Assembly: GCA_019695035.1 (NCBI GenBank)
Contig: JAIBAU010000018.1
Span: 1 to 57,965, forward strand
Reading direction: 5' to 3'
Length of the DNA: 57,965 nt
Origin: Caulobacteraceae bacterium
Lineage (GTDB): Bacteria; Pseudomonadota; Alphaproteobacteria; Caulobacterales; Caulobacteraceae
Part shown: positions 42,672 to 51,488 of the stretch, piece by piece
How positions within the stretch are numbered: the stretch's first letter is position 1
How the letters are laid out: the number at the start of each line of letters is the position of its first letter
Notes under the pieces: model-generated
What the model saw: only the letters and a program-made list of their open reading frames with translations
What the model was told of the DNA's origin: nothing
Database searches by the model: none
Made by a program: the position numbers and the translations under genes

Positions 42672-43466
42672 ATGACCCGCAAGCTTCTCGCCTCCGTCGC
42701 CCTGGCCGCCGCCGCAGCCGGCCTGGCCGCGCCCGCCGCCGCCGTAGACAAGACCGTCGCGCCCCACATCGCGCCCCTGTTCATCATCCGCGAGGCGGCC
42801 GCCGCGGACGCGCAGGCGCGCACGGTCGACTACAACCAGCTGCTGACCGTCCAGACCGTCGACCCGGCGCCGGGCGTTCGCCTGCTGGAGCCGCACAAGG
42901 CCCCCGTCGGCCTGACCCTGGTCCCCGCCAATGCGCCCCTGGTTGCTGCGGCGCGTGTCGGCGGCGGGGTAGTCTATTGCTACACCCCGCCCAGCAGCAT
43001 CTGGGTTGCCGAGGGCCAGCGTTGGTGCTTCGACGACGCTGACCGCGACGGGCGCTTCGAAGCGGTCTACGCCACATTCCAGGAGCGCGGTTCGAGCCGC
43101 ATCGCCTACTCGGGCGGGCTGAGCGTCATGCGCGGCAAACCGCTCCGCTACCAGCCGATGAGCGAGGCGCCGACGGCGCCCGAGGTCCTGGCGCTGCGCT
43201 ACGTCGGGCCGACCGACGGCGAGATCGTAGACGGCCACGTCACCCGCGGCGTGGTCGAGTTCGAGTTGATGATGGGCCCCGACCGGGTGCACCTCAGCGC
43301 GATCGCCACCATCCGGGCGCACACCGACGCGCTGGGCCGCGGGCGGGGCCGCGGGCGGGGCCGGGGGCCGCTGGGCATCGAGATCGCGATCGAGGAGGCG
43401 CGCGCTGACGGGCGCGCACGCGTGCAGGTCACGGCCACCGCGCCAGTGGGCGAGGCCAGGCTCTGA
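42672..43466 (+). CDS. secreted protein with DxDxDG loop, paralogue 2
   Basis: A 264-residue exported protein, signal peptide MTRKLLASVALAAAAAGLAA. Like the upstream gene product it has YCYTPPSSIWVAEGQRWC followed by DDADRDG, with the Cys pair and acidic DxDxDG-like loop at the corresponding place. A run of five Gly-Arg pairs near residue 225 comes from a short GC-rich DNA repeat at about 43339-43375; this part may vary between strains. No domain was recognised. It ends about 20 bases before the 3' end of the SRP RNA gene on the other strand. Confidence 0.78.
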   Translation: MTRKLLASVALAAAAAGLAAPAAAVDKTVAPHIAPLFIIREAAAADAQARTVDYNQLLTVQTVDPAPGVRLLEPHKAPVGLTLVPANAPLVAAARVGGGVVYCYTPPSSIWVAEGQRWCFDDADRDGRFEAVYATFQERGSSRIAYSGGLSVMRGKPLRYQPMSEAPTAPEVLALRYVGPTDGEIVDGHVTRGVVEFELMMGPDRVHLSAIATIRAHTDALGRGRGRGRGRGPLGIEIAIEEARADGRARVQVTATAPVGEARL

Positions 43467-43486
43467 GCGAAAGGTCTGGGGAAGAG

Positions 43487-43583
43487 GTGGAGACTGGACA
43501 GCGACTCGTAGGTGAACTCGTTGTGGCTGCTGCCTTCCGGCCCTGACCAGGTTGGCGAGGCCTCCGCCCGCGCCAGTCTCCGG
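43487..43583 (-). ncRNA. ffs: signal recognition particle RNA (4.5S type)
   Basis: The minus strand carries the SRP domain IV signature: GGTCAGGGCCGGAAGGCAGC, with the GGAAG tetraloop region, followed by AGCCAC. The ends pair perfectly: a 9-base stem (43489-43497 with 43573-43581) closes a hairpin of about 95 nt, the length of the short bacterial SRP RNA without an Alu domain. It works with Ffh and FtsY in membrane targeting. A promoter lies directly upstream. The exact ends are uncertain by a few bases. Confidence 0.93.
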
Positions 43584-43588
43584 GGCGG

Positions 43589-43617
43589 CATATGGCGGTT
43601 CGGACAGAAGAAGGCAA
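43589..43617 (-). promoter_or_regulatory. promoter of the SRP RNA gene
   Basis: On the minus strand TTGCCT (complement of 43612-43617), a 17-base spacer and CATATG (complement of 43589-43594) lie so that the start falls about 7 bases downstream, at the 5' end of the paired SRP RNA. Confidence 0.65.
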
Positions 43618-43666
43618 GCCGGGCGCATTCGGGGAGGCTGACCCCCTCGACACAGATTCGATAATC

Positions 43667-43678
43667 ATCTAATTAGAT
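43667..43678. promoter_or_regulatory. AT-rich palindrome before the ArsR-type gene
   Basis: ATCTAATTAGAT is a perfect 12-base palindrome in a short AT-rich patch, 25 bases before the GTG of the ArsR-DUF2087 gene. It is a probable operator for autoregulation, since ArsR proteins bind AT-rich dyads near their own promoters. Confidence 0.55.
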
Positions 43679-43703
43679 ATACATCGATATAAAGGACGTC
43701 ATC

Positions 43704-44297
43704 GTGCCCCCGGAACTCGTTAACGTGTTCAAGGCGCTGGCTCACGAGAGCCGGCTGCGCCTGCTCGGCCTTGTCGCGCAGCGCGAGCACAGCGTGCAGG
43801 AACTTGCGGCGGCGGTCGGCGTGAGCGAGCCGACGGCGTCGCACCATCTCGCGCTGCTTCGCGACCTGGGTCTGGTGTCGCGGAGGGTGGAAGGAAACAC
43901 TCACTGGTACGGATTCGAGGGCGACGCCCTTAGAGACATCGCCCGTCAGGTCCTGACGCGCGAGGGCGTCGCGCGGCTTGCCGACCAGACGCCCCGGCGG
44001 GACTCGCCAGAAGCGGTGATCACGAACTTCATCGACGCTGAAGGCCGGTTGACCCAGATTCCGGCGGCCCGAAAGAAGCGCCATGCGGTGTTGGCCTGGC
44101 TGGTCCGCAAGTTCGACGACGGACGGCGCTACCCCGAGCGCGAGCTCAACGAAATGCTGCTGCGCTTTCATTGGGACTCCGCGACCTTGCGGCGCGAGTT
44201 CATCGGGTACCGTATGATGGCGCGGGAGCGTGGCGTCTACTGGCGGTTGCCGGAGGCTGACTGGCGAGCCGCGGATTCGGCCGCTCCGATCGACTGA
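43704..44297 (+). CDS. ArsR-type regulator with DUF2087 domain
   Basis: A 197-residue protein. Residues 1-85 are an ArsR winged HTH (VFKALAHESRLRLLGLVAQ, then the recognition helix VSEPTASHHLALLRDLGLV). Residues 108-185 match the DUF2087 domain (KKRHAVLAWLVRKF, the YPERELNEMLLRFHWDSATLRRE core and a C-terminal YRMM-x-R-x-x-GVYWR block). No metal-binding Cys pair is seen in the HTH, so the signal is not a metal of the ArsR/SmtB type. GTG start with AAAGGA upstream. An AT-rich palindrome lies in the promoter region. Confidence 0.9.
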   Translation: MPPELVNVFKALAHESRLRLLGLVAQREHSVQELAAAVGVSEPTASHHLALLRDLGLVSRRVEGNTHWYGFEGDALRDIARQVLTREGVARLADQTPRRDSPEAVITNFIDAEGRLTQIPAARKKRHAVLAWLVRKFDDGRRYPERELNEMLLRFHWDSATLRREFIGYRMMARERGVYWRLPEADWRAADSAAPID

Positions 44298-44298
44298 G

Positions 44299-45015
44299 CT
44301 AGGGTCGCTCGAGCGTCAGTGACATGTCGACGCCCATGTAGCCGGACGTCTGGTCCTCGCTCGGCGGGGGGTCTGTGCGGAAATTGCATAGCTGCGACGA
44401 GATGACGGTCCCGCCTGGCCGAGCTGATCGGTAGCCGGGAGCCGCCGCAGCGAAGCCGCTCAACGCCAGCCTCAGGTCGAGGCCTGCCTTTGGATCCGAG
44501 GACAGGGCTCGGGCGACGGCGGTGTGGTCGCCCAGGCCGCGCGCGTGGGCGGCATTGCACAGGTCCCGCCTGCGGCTGGCCTGCGGGGCGGCGGTGAGGC
44601 GCTCCAGGACCAGGACCGGCGCGCCCTGGCGAACCAGGCGGAGGGAGCCGGGGGTCTCATCATCAAGAAGGCTCGCACAGGTCGCGTTCGGCCGGATCCA
44701 GACTCGGTACAGCCCGCTCTTGCGCCACCATTCCGCGCGAACCTGGCCGCCCGCGGCCTCCAGACAGTCGTACCAGACGACGCCTTGCTCGGGGTCGTAG
44801 CGCGCCTTCACGCTGCCCGGCGCCCCCGGCGGATGGGGGAGGACGGGCGACAGCGCCGGTATGACGCTCGGTCCGAGAGAGGCTGTGAGCGGCCCCCAAT
44901 AGAACCACACCAACACCGCCGTCGCCGGGAGGGCCAGAGCCACGCTCCAGAGCCAGAACGGCACCCGCGGCTTGCCTGCGCCTCGTTCGACAATTCCCCG
45001 CGGCGTTCGCGCCAT
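44299..45015 (-). CDS. membrane-anchored protein, unknown function
   Basis: A 238-residue protein with one N-terminal transmembrane helix at about 20-40 (PFWLWSVALALPATAVLVWF) after a basic start, so most of it faces the periplasm. The soluble part has five Cys residues and no recognised domain. It starts 2 bases after the dapD stop, and so is probably cotranscribed with argB-HAD-dapD. It converges with the ArsR gene with 1 base between them. Confidence 0.7.
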   Translation of the reverse strand: MARTPRGIVERGAGKPRVPFWLWSVALALPATAVLVWFYWGPLTASLGPSVIPALSPVLPHPPGAPGSVKARYDPEQGVVWYDCLEAAGGQVRAEWWRKSGLYRVWIRPNATCASLLDDETPGSLRLVRQGAPVLVLERLTAAPQASRRRDLCNAAHARGLGDHTAVARALSSDPKAGLDLRLALSGFAAAAPGYRSARPGGTVISSQLCNFRTDPPPSEDQTSGYMGVDMSLTLERP

Positions 45016-45017
45016 CG

Positions 45018-45863
45018 CTAGTCCCTGAGCAGTTCGTTGACGCCTGTCTTGGCCCGCGTCTGCGCATCCACTCGTTTGACGATCACTGCACAGTACAGCG
45101 AGGGGCCGCCCCTCGGGTCGGGCAAGGCGCCGGGAACCACCACGCTATAGGCCGGCACTTCGCCCCGGAAGACCTCGCCCGTCGCACGATCGACGATCTT
45201 GGTCGATGCCGACAGATAGACCCCCATGGCCAGCACCGCGCCCTCGCGAACAATGACGCCCTCGGCGACCTCGGCCCGGGCCCCGATGAAGCAACCGTCC
45301 TCGATGATCGTGGGAGAAGCCTGCAGAGGCTCAAGCACGCCGCCGATGCCCGCCCCCCCTGACAGGTGAACGTTCTTTCCGATCTGGGCGCAGGAACCGA
45401 CCGTGGCCCAGGTATCCACCATCGTCCCTTCGTCGACATAGGCTCCGATGTTCACGAAGGAGGGCATCAGCACCACGTTTCGGCCGATAAAGGCTCCCCG
45501 GCGCACGACCGCGCCTGGCACGGCGCGGAAGCCGGCGGCGGTGAACTCGTCCGTGCCCCAGTGGCCCCACTTGTTCGCCACCTTGTCCCACCACGGCCCG
45601 GGCGCCTGCGGGCCGGCCTCCTGCCCCATCACCTGGTTGGGATGCAGGCGGAAACTCAGAAGAACCGCCTTCTTGAGCCACTGGTTGGTCTTCCACACTC
45701 CCGTGTGGATGTCCCGTTCCGCCACCCGGAACCTGCCGGAGTCGAGAAGGTCGAGGGCGTGATCCACCGCCTCGCGCACGGCGCCGCGGGTTTCGGTGGT
45801 GACGCTGGCGCGATCCTCCCAAGCCTGTTCGATAATGTCGTGGACGGCGGCCAGATCGGTCAT
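45018..45863 (-). CDS. dapD: tetrahydrodipicolinate N-succinyltransferase
   Basis: A 281-residue left-handed beta-helix transferase that succinylates tetrahydrodipicolinate, the first step of the succinylase branch to diaminopimelate. The hexapeptide-repeat region runs from about 100 to 235 ([52 protein letters not shown]), with the conserved [13 protein letters not shown] core. The N-terminal helical domain and the C-terminal insertion ([16 protein letters not shown]) are complete. It follows the HAD gene by 8 bases. Confidence 0.97.
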   Translation of the reverse strand: MTDLAAVHDIIEQAWEDRASVTTETRGAVREAVDHALDLLDSGRFRVAERDIHTGVWKTNQWLKKAVLLSFRLHPNQVMGQEAGPQAPGPWWDKVANKWGHWGTDEFTAAGFRAVPGAVVRRGAFIGRNVVLMPSFVNIGAYVDEGTMVDTWATVGSCAQIGKNVHLSGGAGIGGVLEPLQASPTIIEDGCFIGARAEVAEGVIVREGAVLAMGVYLSASTKIVDRATGEVFRGEVPAYSVVVPGALPDPRGGPSLYCAVIVKRVDAQTRAKTGVNELLRD

Positions 45864-45871
45864 GAGGATTC

Positions 45872-46537
45872 TCAGGCGGCGTCCCGCAAACGGGAGGCGT
45901 TCAGGAACGGAGTCAGGTGACGGGTGCGATAGTGCACGAAATCGCCGGTCGCGGCTTCAGCTTTGGGGCCCACCATGACGGTGGTCATGCCCAGATCGAA
46001 AGCTGGCTTCAGGTTCTTCTCGGAATCCTCGAAGAAGGCCGCCCGGCGCGGATCGACCCCGTGGCGGCTGATCAGGCTTTCGTAAGTGGCGCGGTTCGGC
46101 TTGGGCACGAAATCCGCGGCCTCAAGGTGGAAGACCGCCTCGAACAGGTCATCGAGCTGTAGGCGGCGAAGCACACGCGCGGCGTGACGGGAACCGCCGT
46201 TGGTGAAAACCAGTCGCCGGCCTGGCAGGCGTTCGACAGCGGCGCGCAGGTCCGGATCGGGCGTCAGACGATCCATCGAAACCTCATGCACCTCGTCCAG
46301 GAAGGCCTGCGGATCAACGCCGTGGTTGGCCATCAGCCCGGCCAAGGTGGTTCCATGCTCGTGGTAGTAGGACTTCTGCAGCGCGCGAGCCGCCTCGCGA
46401 TCGAGGCGGGTCTGACGCATCACGAAGTCAGTCATGCGGCCCTCGATGAGCAGCATGTACTCGCATTCGATCGGATAGAGGGTGTTGTCCAGATCGAACA
46501 CCCACTCCTCGACGTGACTGAGGTCGGGCGGAGTCAT
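45872..46537 (-). CDS. HAD-family pyrimidine 5'-nucleotidase-like phosphatase
   Basis: A 221-residue HAD hydrolase. Motif I is FDLDNTLYP (Asp15, Asp17), motif II is VFTNGG, and motif III/IV follow at KPNRATYE and FFEDSEKN. The pattern matches the SDT1/pyrimidine 5'-nucleotidase group (YjjG-like/PYRD). The gene lies directly after the argB stop (ATG adjacent) and before dapD, a fixed neighbourhood in related genomes, though a part in arginine or lysine synthesis is not shown. Confidence 0.9.
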   Translation of the reverse strand: MTPPDLSHVEEWVFDLDNTLYPIECEYMLLIEGRMTDFVMRQTRLDREAARALQKSYYHEHGTTLAGLMANHGVDPQAFLDEVHEVSMDRLTPDPDLRAAVERLPGRRLVFTNGGSRHAARVLRRLQLDDLFEAVFHLEAADFVPKPNRATYESLISRHGVDPRRAAFFEDSEKNLKPAFDLGMTTVMVGPKAEAATGDFVHYRTRHLTPFLNASRLRDAA

Positions 46538-47467
46538 CTAGGCCTTTACCAGTGTGCCGGCGCCATGCTCGGTGAACAACTCGACCAGCATGGCGTGTGG
46601 ACGTCGGCCGTCGAGGATGACAACCGCCTCGACGCCCGCTTCGACGGCATGAATGGCGTTTTCGATCTTGGGGATCATGCCCCCCGTGGCCGTTCCGTCC
46701 TTGATCAGGGCGCGGGCTTCCTTGACGGTCAGCTCGCGAATCAGGTCGCCGGACTTGTCCAGGACGCCGGGTACATCCGTCAGCAGCAGCATTCGCTTGG
46801 CGCCGAGCGCGCCCGCGACTGCGCCCGCAACGGTGTCAGCGTTCAAATTGTAGGTTTCCCCTTCAGCCGACACCCCGATGGGGGCGATGACCGGGACGTA
46901 GTCGCTCTCGGCGTAGATCAGGGCTTCGATCAGTTTGGGATCGACAACCTTGGGCTCGCCCACGAATCCCAGGTCCACGATGCGCTCGATATTGGAGTCG
47001 GGATCGCGCTTGGTGCGCCGGGCCCGCTCCACCGTCAGCAGCCGCGCGTCCTTGCCGGACAATCCAACGCCCCGAACGTCGGCTTGCTGACCCGCCAGGG
47101 TGACCCAGCTAGCGATCTCCTTGTTGATGGAGCCGGAGAGGACCATCTCCGCAATCTCCATGGTAGCCGCGTCCGTGACGCGCAGTCCGTCCACGAACGC
47201 CGACTTCACCCCGGCCCTGTCGAGCATCGCCGAAATCTGCGGCCCGCCGCCGTGAACCACGACGGGATGCACCCCCATGAGCTTCAGCAACACCACATCG
47301 GCGGCGAACAGCTTGGCTACCTCGGCCTCGCCCATGGCGTGGCCGCCGTATTTGATGACCACCGTTTCGCGGTCGTAGATCTGGATGTATGGCAGCGCTT
47401 CGGCCAGGGTCTTCGCGGTGGCCCAGCCTTCGTTGGCTTCACTGCTATGGTCTTGCGTATCGCTCAT
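46538..47467 (-). CDS. argB: acetylglutamate kinase
   Basis: A 309-residue amino-acid kinase that phosphorylates N-acetylglutamate in arginine synthesis. Motifs are [11 protein letters not shown] near 36-46, VVHGGGPQI near 70-78, the [15 protein letters not shown] substrate/nucleotide region and the C-terminal GGMIPKI. ATG at 47467 gives a normal N-terminus; longer upstream frames are Arg/Pro-rich and not credible. An arginine-sensitive N-terminal helix seems present ([14 protein letters not shown]), which suggests feedback control. It is first in the argB-HAD-dapD-membrane protein set. Confidence 0.97.
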   Translation of the reverse strand: MSDTQDHSSEANEGWATAKTLAEALPYIQIYDRETVVIKYGGHAMGEAEVAKLFAADVVLLKLMGVHPVVVHGGGPQISAMLDRAGVKSAFVDGLRVTDAATMEIAEMVLSGSINKEIASWVTLAGQQADVRGVGLSGKDARLLTVERARRTKRDPDSNIERIVDLGFVGEPKVVDPKLIEALIYAESDYVPVIAPIGVSAEGETYNLNADTVAGAVAGALGAKRMLLLTDVPGVLDKSGDLIRELTVKEARALIKDGTATGGMIPKIENAIHAVEAGVEAVVILDGRRPHAMLVELFTEHGAGTLVKA

Positions 47468-47541
47468 CGCCGCGCGGATACGGCATGCGCGCACGCCTGT
47501 CGATCCGGAAACCGGCTGGCCGTTCGAGGGTTTCCTCTCGG

Positions 47542-47724
47542 ATGATCCGCGAACATGAAATCGATGACCGCAACGTGGGCCGCCCCGACCGAGCCGCCCC
47601 CGCCCCCGCGGTCGAGCCGGGCGTCTGCCCGGAGTGCCTGGGAACGGGAACGACCTCGGCGGGCGAGGTCTGCCCCCTCTGTGAGGGTGCCGGCCGAGCC
47701 AATGCACGGGTAGGCGGCGGCTGA
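47542..47724 (+). CDS. 60-residue protein with DnaJ-type zinc finger
   Basis: The frame from ATG 47542 encodes 60 residues with two CxxCxGxG-like units: [10 protein letters not shown] and [10 protein letters not shown]. These are half of the four-unit zinc-binding region of DnaJ, enough to bind one zinc. A longer reading from 47485 is possible. GAGGG lies 11 bases before the start, a rather long spacing. The gene is in the gap between argB and engB on the other strand. Such mini zinc-ribbon proteins are often missed by gene finders. The role is unknown. Confidence 0.6.
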   Translation: MIREHEIDDRNVGRPDRAAPAPAVEPGVCPECLGTGTTSAGEVCPLCEGAGRANARVGGG

Positions 47725-47737
47725 CGGCGCGCCGGGA

Positions 47738-48379
47738 TCAGACCGTCGGATCCATGGCGAAGGCAATTTCCGCCCGCAGCTCGGAAATGTTCCACCCCTT
47801 TTCGGAAGAGGTCCACAGCACGCGCGGGAAGGCCGCGGGGCGTTTCGAAATGGCCTTCAGCGTTTCAGCGGCGAGAGCCTCGGCTTGCGCAGGCTTGATC
47901 TTGTCCGCCTTGGTGAGCACCACCTGATAGCTGACCGCGCTCTTGTCGAGCGCGTCCAGCGCTTCGCCGTCGACGGCCTTCAAGCCGTGCCGGCTGTCGA
48001 TCAGGAGGTAGACGCGTTTGAGGTTCACCCGACCCTGCAGATAGGCGCGCCCCAGGTTCTGGAACTTCTTCACCTCGGTCTTCGAGGCCTTGGCCCAGCC
48101 GTAGCCGGGCAGGTCCACCAGGCGGAGATCCTCTCCGACCTGGAAAAAGTTGACCTCTCGGGTCCGCCCTGGCTCGTTCGAAGCGCGAGCGAGCTTCTTC
48201 ATGCCGACCAGGGCATTGATCAGGCTGGACTTGCCCACGTTCGACCGGCCGGCGAAGGCGACCTCAGGCAGATCCGGGGCGGGCAGCTGTTCGATCTTGG
48301 CCGCCCCCATGACGAATTGGGCCGGCCTCGCGAACATCACCCTGGCGGCTTCGACGTAGTCGTCGTCGAAGCTGCTCAT
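47738..48379 (-). CDS. engB: ribosome biogenesis GTPase EngB/YihA
   Basis: A 213-residue GTPase needed for assembly of the large ribosomal subunit. G1 is GRSNVGKSS at 44-52, then the [11 protein letters not shown] switch region (G2), VDLPGYGWA (G3), TKADK (G4) and a TSSEKGW (G5). ATG at 48379 matches the family length. Its start overlaps the yidC stop by 4 bases, the usual rpmH-rnpA-yidC-engB order. Confidence 0.97.
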   Translation of the reverse strand: MSSFDDDYVEAARVMFARPAQFVMGAAKIEQLPAPDLPEVAFAGRSNVGKSSLINALVGMKKLARASNEPGRTREVNFFQVGEDLRLVDLPGYGWAKASKTEVKKFQNLGRAYLQGRVNLKRVYLLIDSRHGLKAVDGEALDALDKSAVSYQVVLTKADKIKPAQAEALAAETLKAISKRPAAFPRVLWTSSEKGWNISELRAEIAFAMDPTV

Positions 48380-50184
48380 CCGGGGACCTTGTATTCCTTG
48401 CCCTGAATACGGGCGATGAGGCCATCGATCGGGTTCGCCGTGTCGTGGCGACGCATGATGATGTACTGCTGAATGATCGTGAGCAGGTTCGACCAGGCCC
48501 AGTAGATCACCAGACCGGCGGGCGACTGTGCCAGCAGCACGGTGAAGATCACCGGGAACCAGCGCATGATCGTCTGCTGCGTCGGGTCCGGCGATGCCGG
48601 GCTCATCGATGTCTGCAGCCACATGGTGATGCCGTAGAGCAGCGGCCACACGCCGATGTGCAGCGTGGAATCAAGGAAGCCACCGATCAGGGGAGCCGTT
48701 GCCGGGTCCCAAGGGATGAGGCCGAACAGGTTCCACATTGTCGAGGGATCGCGCGCCGAGAGGTCGTGAATCCAACCGAAGAACGGCGCGTGGCGCATCT
48801 CGATGGTGACGAACAGCACCTTGTACAACGAGAAGAAGACCGGAATCTGGATCAGGATGGGCAGACAGCCCGCCAATGGATTGATCTTTTCCTTCTGGTA
48901 GAGCGCCATCATTTCCTGCTGCTGACGCGTCGGGTCGTCGGCGTACTTCTTCTTGATCTCTTCCTGCTTGGGCTGGAGCTTCTTGATCTTGGCCATCGAG
49001 GCGAAAGCCTGGTTAGCCAGCGGGAAGAAAAGGAGCTTGGCGCAGACGGTCAGCAGCAGGATCGACAGGCCGAAGTTGCCGATGTGCTTGTAGAAGAACT
49101 CCAGCACGGCGAAGAGCGGCCGCGTGAAGATCCAGAACATCTTCCCCCAGTCGATCGCCAGGTCGAACTGGGTGATCCCGAGCTCGGTCTCGTAGCCTTT
49201 CAGAATCTCGTTCCGCTTGGCGCCCGCAAAGAGGCGCGTGTCCCGCGTAATTTGGCGGTTGGGTCCGATCTGCACCAATCGGCCCTCGAACACCGCTTCC
49301 AGCACCTTCACGCCATTCAGGTCGCTGACCCGGAACTTGCCGTGGCCCGACTCCGTGGCGTTGGGCGCCAGCGCGGCCATCCAGTACTTGTCCGTAATGC
49401 CGAGCCAGCCGCCGCGCGTGGCTTCGTCGAACGCCTTCTCCGGCGTCTGCTTCACCCAGTCCTTGTACTTGATCATCTGCAGGGCGCCGTTCACGACCCC
49501 GATTGCGCCCTCGTGCACGACCATGTTGCGGTTGGCGTCATGCGGGAAGCCGCGGCGCTGGACGGTGGAGTACGGGAGCAACGACACCGGCTGGCCCGAC
49601 AGGTTGGCGACCGTGTCGGAGACGGTGAACATATACTGATCGTCGACCGAGATAGTGCGGGTGAAGCGCAGGCCCGCGCCGTTGTCGTAGGTCAGCACCA
49701 CCGGGGTGGCCGGGGTCAGCACCCTGCCGCTCTTGAGTTCCCAGAGGGTGCCGGCCCGCGGCAGGTTGGGAATATTCTGCCCCGCCCAGCCGAAGGTCGC
49801 GAAGTACGCGTTCGGCAGGCCTTCGGGCCGCAGCAGTTCGACCAGTGGAGACTTCGGATCCAGGGTCGTGTGGTACTGCTTGAGGTAGAGGTCGTCGATG
49901 CGCCCGCCGCGCAACGAAATCGACCCATGCAGCATTGGCGTTTCAACCGGGATCCGCGGGCTTGCGGCACGGGCCTCGGCGCGCGTGCGATAGGTCCCGA
50001 TTGCCGGGCCGACGCCTGGAGCCGACGAACCTGCCGCGGCTTGCGCCGTCGCAGCCGGATGGCGCGCCGCTTCCGCCTTGCGCCGATTGGCTTCCGGTAC
50101 GACCACCAGGAACTGGTAGACCAGCAGGATAATCACGGCGCAAACAGCGAAGATGATCGTGTTGCGGCTGTTGTCTGGCTGCAT
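48376..50184 (-). CDS. yidC: membrane protein insertase YidC
   Basis: A 602-residue inner-membrane insertase of the Gram-negative type. TM1 is at about 8-28, a large periplasmic domain covers about 60-360, and the conserved C-terminal five-helix core begins near 370 ([22 protein letters not shown]). The cytoplasmic coiled C1 loop ([19 protein letters not shown]) and [11 protein letters not shown] are present; the conserved hydrophilic-groove Arg of YidC is expected in the core before the C1 loop but was not placed. It lies between rnpA (30 bases) and engB (overlap). The yidD gene usual between rnpA and yidC is not present here. Confidence 0.97.
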   Translation of the reverse strand: MQPDNSRNTIIFAVCAVIILLVYQFLVVVPEANRRKAEAARHPAATAQAAAGSSAPGVGPAIGTYRTRAEARAASPRIPVETPMLHGSISLRGGRIDDLYLKQYHTTLDPKSPLVELLRPEGLPNAYFATFGWAGQNIPNLPRAGTLWELKSGRVLTPATPVVLTYDNGAGLRFTRTISVDDQYMFTVSDTVANLSGQPVSLLPYSTVQRRGFPHDANRNMVVHEGAIGVVNGALQMIKYKDWVKQTPEKAFDEATRGGWLGITDKYWMAALAPNATESGHGKFRVSDLNGVKVLEAVFEGRLVQIGPNRQITRDTRLFAGAKRNEILKGYETELGITQFDLAIDWGKMFWIFTRPLFAVLEFFYKHIGNFGLSILLLTVCAKLLFFPLANQAFASMAKIKKLQPKQEEIKKKYADDPTRQQQEMMALYQKEKINPLAGCLPILIQIPVFFSLYKVLFVTIEMRHAPFFGWIHDLSARDPSTMWNLFGLIPWDPATAPLIGGFLDSTLHIGVWPLLYGITMWLQTSMSPASPDPTQQTIMRWFPVIFTVLLAQSPAGLVIYWAWSNLLTIIQQYIIMRRHDTANPIDGLIARIQGKEYKVPG

Positions 50185-50214
50185 TGGAGGCTTTTCGCGG
50201 AAAGGTGTTGGCGC

Positions 50215-50586
50215 TTAGGCGCCGGGGCGGGCGTCGCCGGCGGCGAGCCTTATCAGCGCTGTTTTCACGTCGTCAAGCAGCCGCGCCCACGACCGCGTCG
50301 TCGCACCCATGCGGGCGATGAGCACATAGTCGTGCCCGGGCCGCCCGTGGAGAGGCACGAGGCGGCGCGCCGCTTCTCGAAGACGCCGCTTGGCGCGGTT
50401 GCGGACCACCGCCCCGCCTACCTTGCGGGTGGCGGTGAAGCCGATGCCGATGTGGTCGGAGCCGTCCCCCCGATCGCGGTCCTGAATGACCACTGCACCC
50501 CGCGAGATCCAGGGCGCACGCGAGGCCGCCAGGAACTGGGGGCGGGACTTCAGGCGCAGGATGCGGGGCGGGGAATCGGAGGCCAT
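50215..50586 (-). CDS. rnpA: ribonuclease P protein component
   Basis: A 123-residue basic protein that assists RNase P RNA in tRNA 5' maturation. The RNR signature is VVRNRAKRRLREAAR at 60-74, and the N-terminal LKSRPQFLAA helix that binds the substrate leader is typical. It follows rpmH by 89 bases, a gap that holds a strong hairpin. There is no yidD overlap with its 3' end. Confidence 0.95.
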   Translation of the reverse strand: MASDSPPRILRLKSRPQFLAASRAPWISRGAVVIQDRDRGDGSDHIGIGFTATRKVGGAVVRNRAKRRLREAARRLVPLHGRPGHDYVLIARMGATTRSWARLLDDVKTALIRLAAGDARPGA

Positions 50587-50618
50587 GGATGGCAGCCTAG
50601 CCTATTGCAGATACGACA

Positions 50619-50644
50619 ACGCCGGCCGCGATGGCGGCCGGCGT
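50619..50644 (-). terminator. 11-bp hairpin between rpmH and rnpA
   Basis: A perfect 11-base GC-rich stem (50619-50629 with 50634-50644) and 4-base loop lie 32 bases after the rpmH stop. No T-tract follows on the minus strand. It probably acts as a partial terminator or mRNA processing/stability element that keeps L34 output above RnpA output. Confidence 0.6.
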
Positions 50645-50675
50645 GACGTGCTTTCAAGAAGCGAGAGGCTTCCGA

Positions 50676-50810
50676 CTAGGCGGTCAGGCGCTTGCGGCCC
50701 TTGGCGCGGCGGCGCGCGATGACCTTCTGGCCGTTCTTGGTGGCCATGCGGCTGCGGAAGCCGTGACGGCGCTTGCGCACGAGTCGGGACGGCTGGTAGG
50801 TCCGCTTCAC
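50676..50810 (-). CDS. rpmH: 50S ribosomal protein L34
   Basis: A 44-residue basic ribosomal protein: [20 protein letters not shown] at the N-terminus and a [18 protein letters not shown] end, both as in L34 from all bacteria. The start is a GTG with GGAG eight bases upstream. A sigma-70 promoter lies 60 bases upstream. It heads the rpmH-rnpA-yidC-engB cluster. Confidence 0.97.
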   Translation of the reverse strand: MKRTYQPSRLVRKRRHGFRSRMATKNGQKVIARRRAKGRKRLTA

Positions 50811-50833
50811 GGTAAGGCTCCAACGTTAGGTGG

Positions 50834-50854
50834 CCGGAAACATGGTGCTTCCGG
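50834..50854 (-). promoter_or_regulatory. leader hairpin of rpmH
   Basis: CCGGAA (50834-50839) and TTCCGG (50849-50854) form a 6-base stem in the untranslated leader between the rpmH promoter and start. A role in L34 control is possible but not shown. Confidence 0.35.
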
Positions 50855-50868
50855 CGAAAGAGGCGCGG

Positions 50869-50897
50869 CGTATAAGCGTTGGGCGCGCGCCTGTCAA
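50869..50897 (-). promoter_or_regulatory. rpmH promoter
   Basis: On the minus strand a perfect TTGACA -35 box (complement of 50892-50897), a 17-base spacer and TATACG (complement of 50869-50874) form a near-consensus sigma-70 promoter for rpmH and the genes after it. Confidence 0.8.
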
Positions 50898-50929
50898 CGC
50901 GGCGGGGCGCTGGAGCCGGGGGTTGCACC

Positions 50930-51391
50930 ATGGGTGAGGGGTGGAAGCGCGCCGCAATCCTCGCCGGGATTCTTGCACTGCTCGGCCTGTATACCCTGTG
51001 GCGGGGCGTGCCCGAACGCGCTGGCGTCGACCATCTTGAAGTCCAGCTCGCCTTGTATCCGGTCGCGGGCGCGCCGGGCGGCGCAATCCGGCTCGATCGA
51101 TATGTTCGCTACTACGCCGACGCCCGGCCGCGCCGCTGGAGCGATCTCCACCTGCAATCCCCGCCGCCGGCGGCCACGCCTGCGCCCGACGGGCGGACCC
51201 TGATCATCGGCCGTCTCGTCGATCCGATCCTCCGCGGCGGGCTTGAGCCCGGCGTCCGACGGGTCAGATTGATGCAATTGCCCGTGGTCGAAGGCCCTGG
51301 CTGCCTCGTGGTGAATGTCATCTACGACCCGGCTCGGGACGAAATCCTCGCCGGTTGGTGCAATGCGGAGCGCGCGTCTCCGCGACTCTGA
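50930..51391 (+). CDS. membrane-anchored protein, unknown function
   Basis: A 153-residue protein with one N-terminal transmembrane helix (about 8-24) and a periplasmic rest with no recognised domain. Two Cys residues near the C-terminus (GCLVVN and GWCNAE) could pair. Composition and codon use fit a real gene; ATG at 50930 starts the membrane segment. It is divergent from rpmH and shares the short upstream region with the rpmH promoter. Confidence 0.68.
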   Translation: MGEGWKRAAILAGILALLGLYTLWRGVPERAGVDHLEVQLALYPVAGAPGGAIRLDRYVRYYADARPRRWSDLHLQSPPPAATPAPDGRTLIIGRLVDPILRGGLEPGVRRVRLMQLPVVEGPGCLVVNVIYDPARDEILAGWCNAERASPRL

Positions 51392-51488
51392 CTGAGCCGG
51401 CCCCCGTGAATCCGCGTATTGGGGCATGGTCTGACGACGCGGCGCCGCTTGATGCGTTAGACAGGCAAATCCCGGAGCCCTGCCCGCC

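Noticed and set aside
42519-43628. 369-codon - strand frame over the SRP RNA region
   Set aside because: It covers the SRP RNA gene and lies antisense to a secreted-protein gene; the RNA signature and its closing stem explain the conserved part.
48445-50646. 733-codon + strand frame
   Set aside because: Antisense to yidC and rnpA; no domain, no ribosome site.
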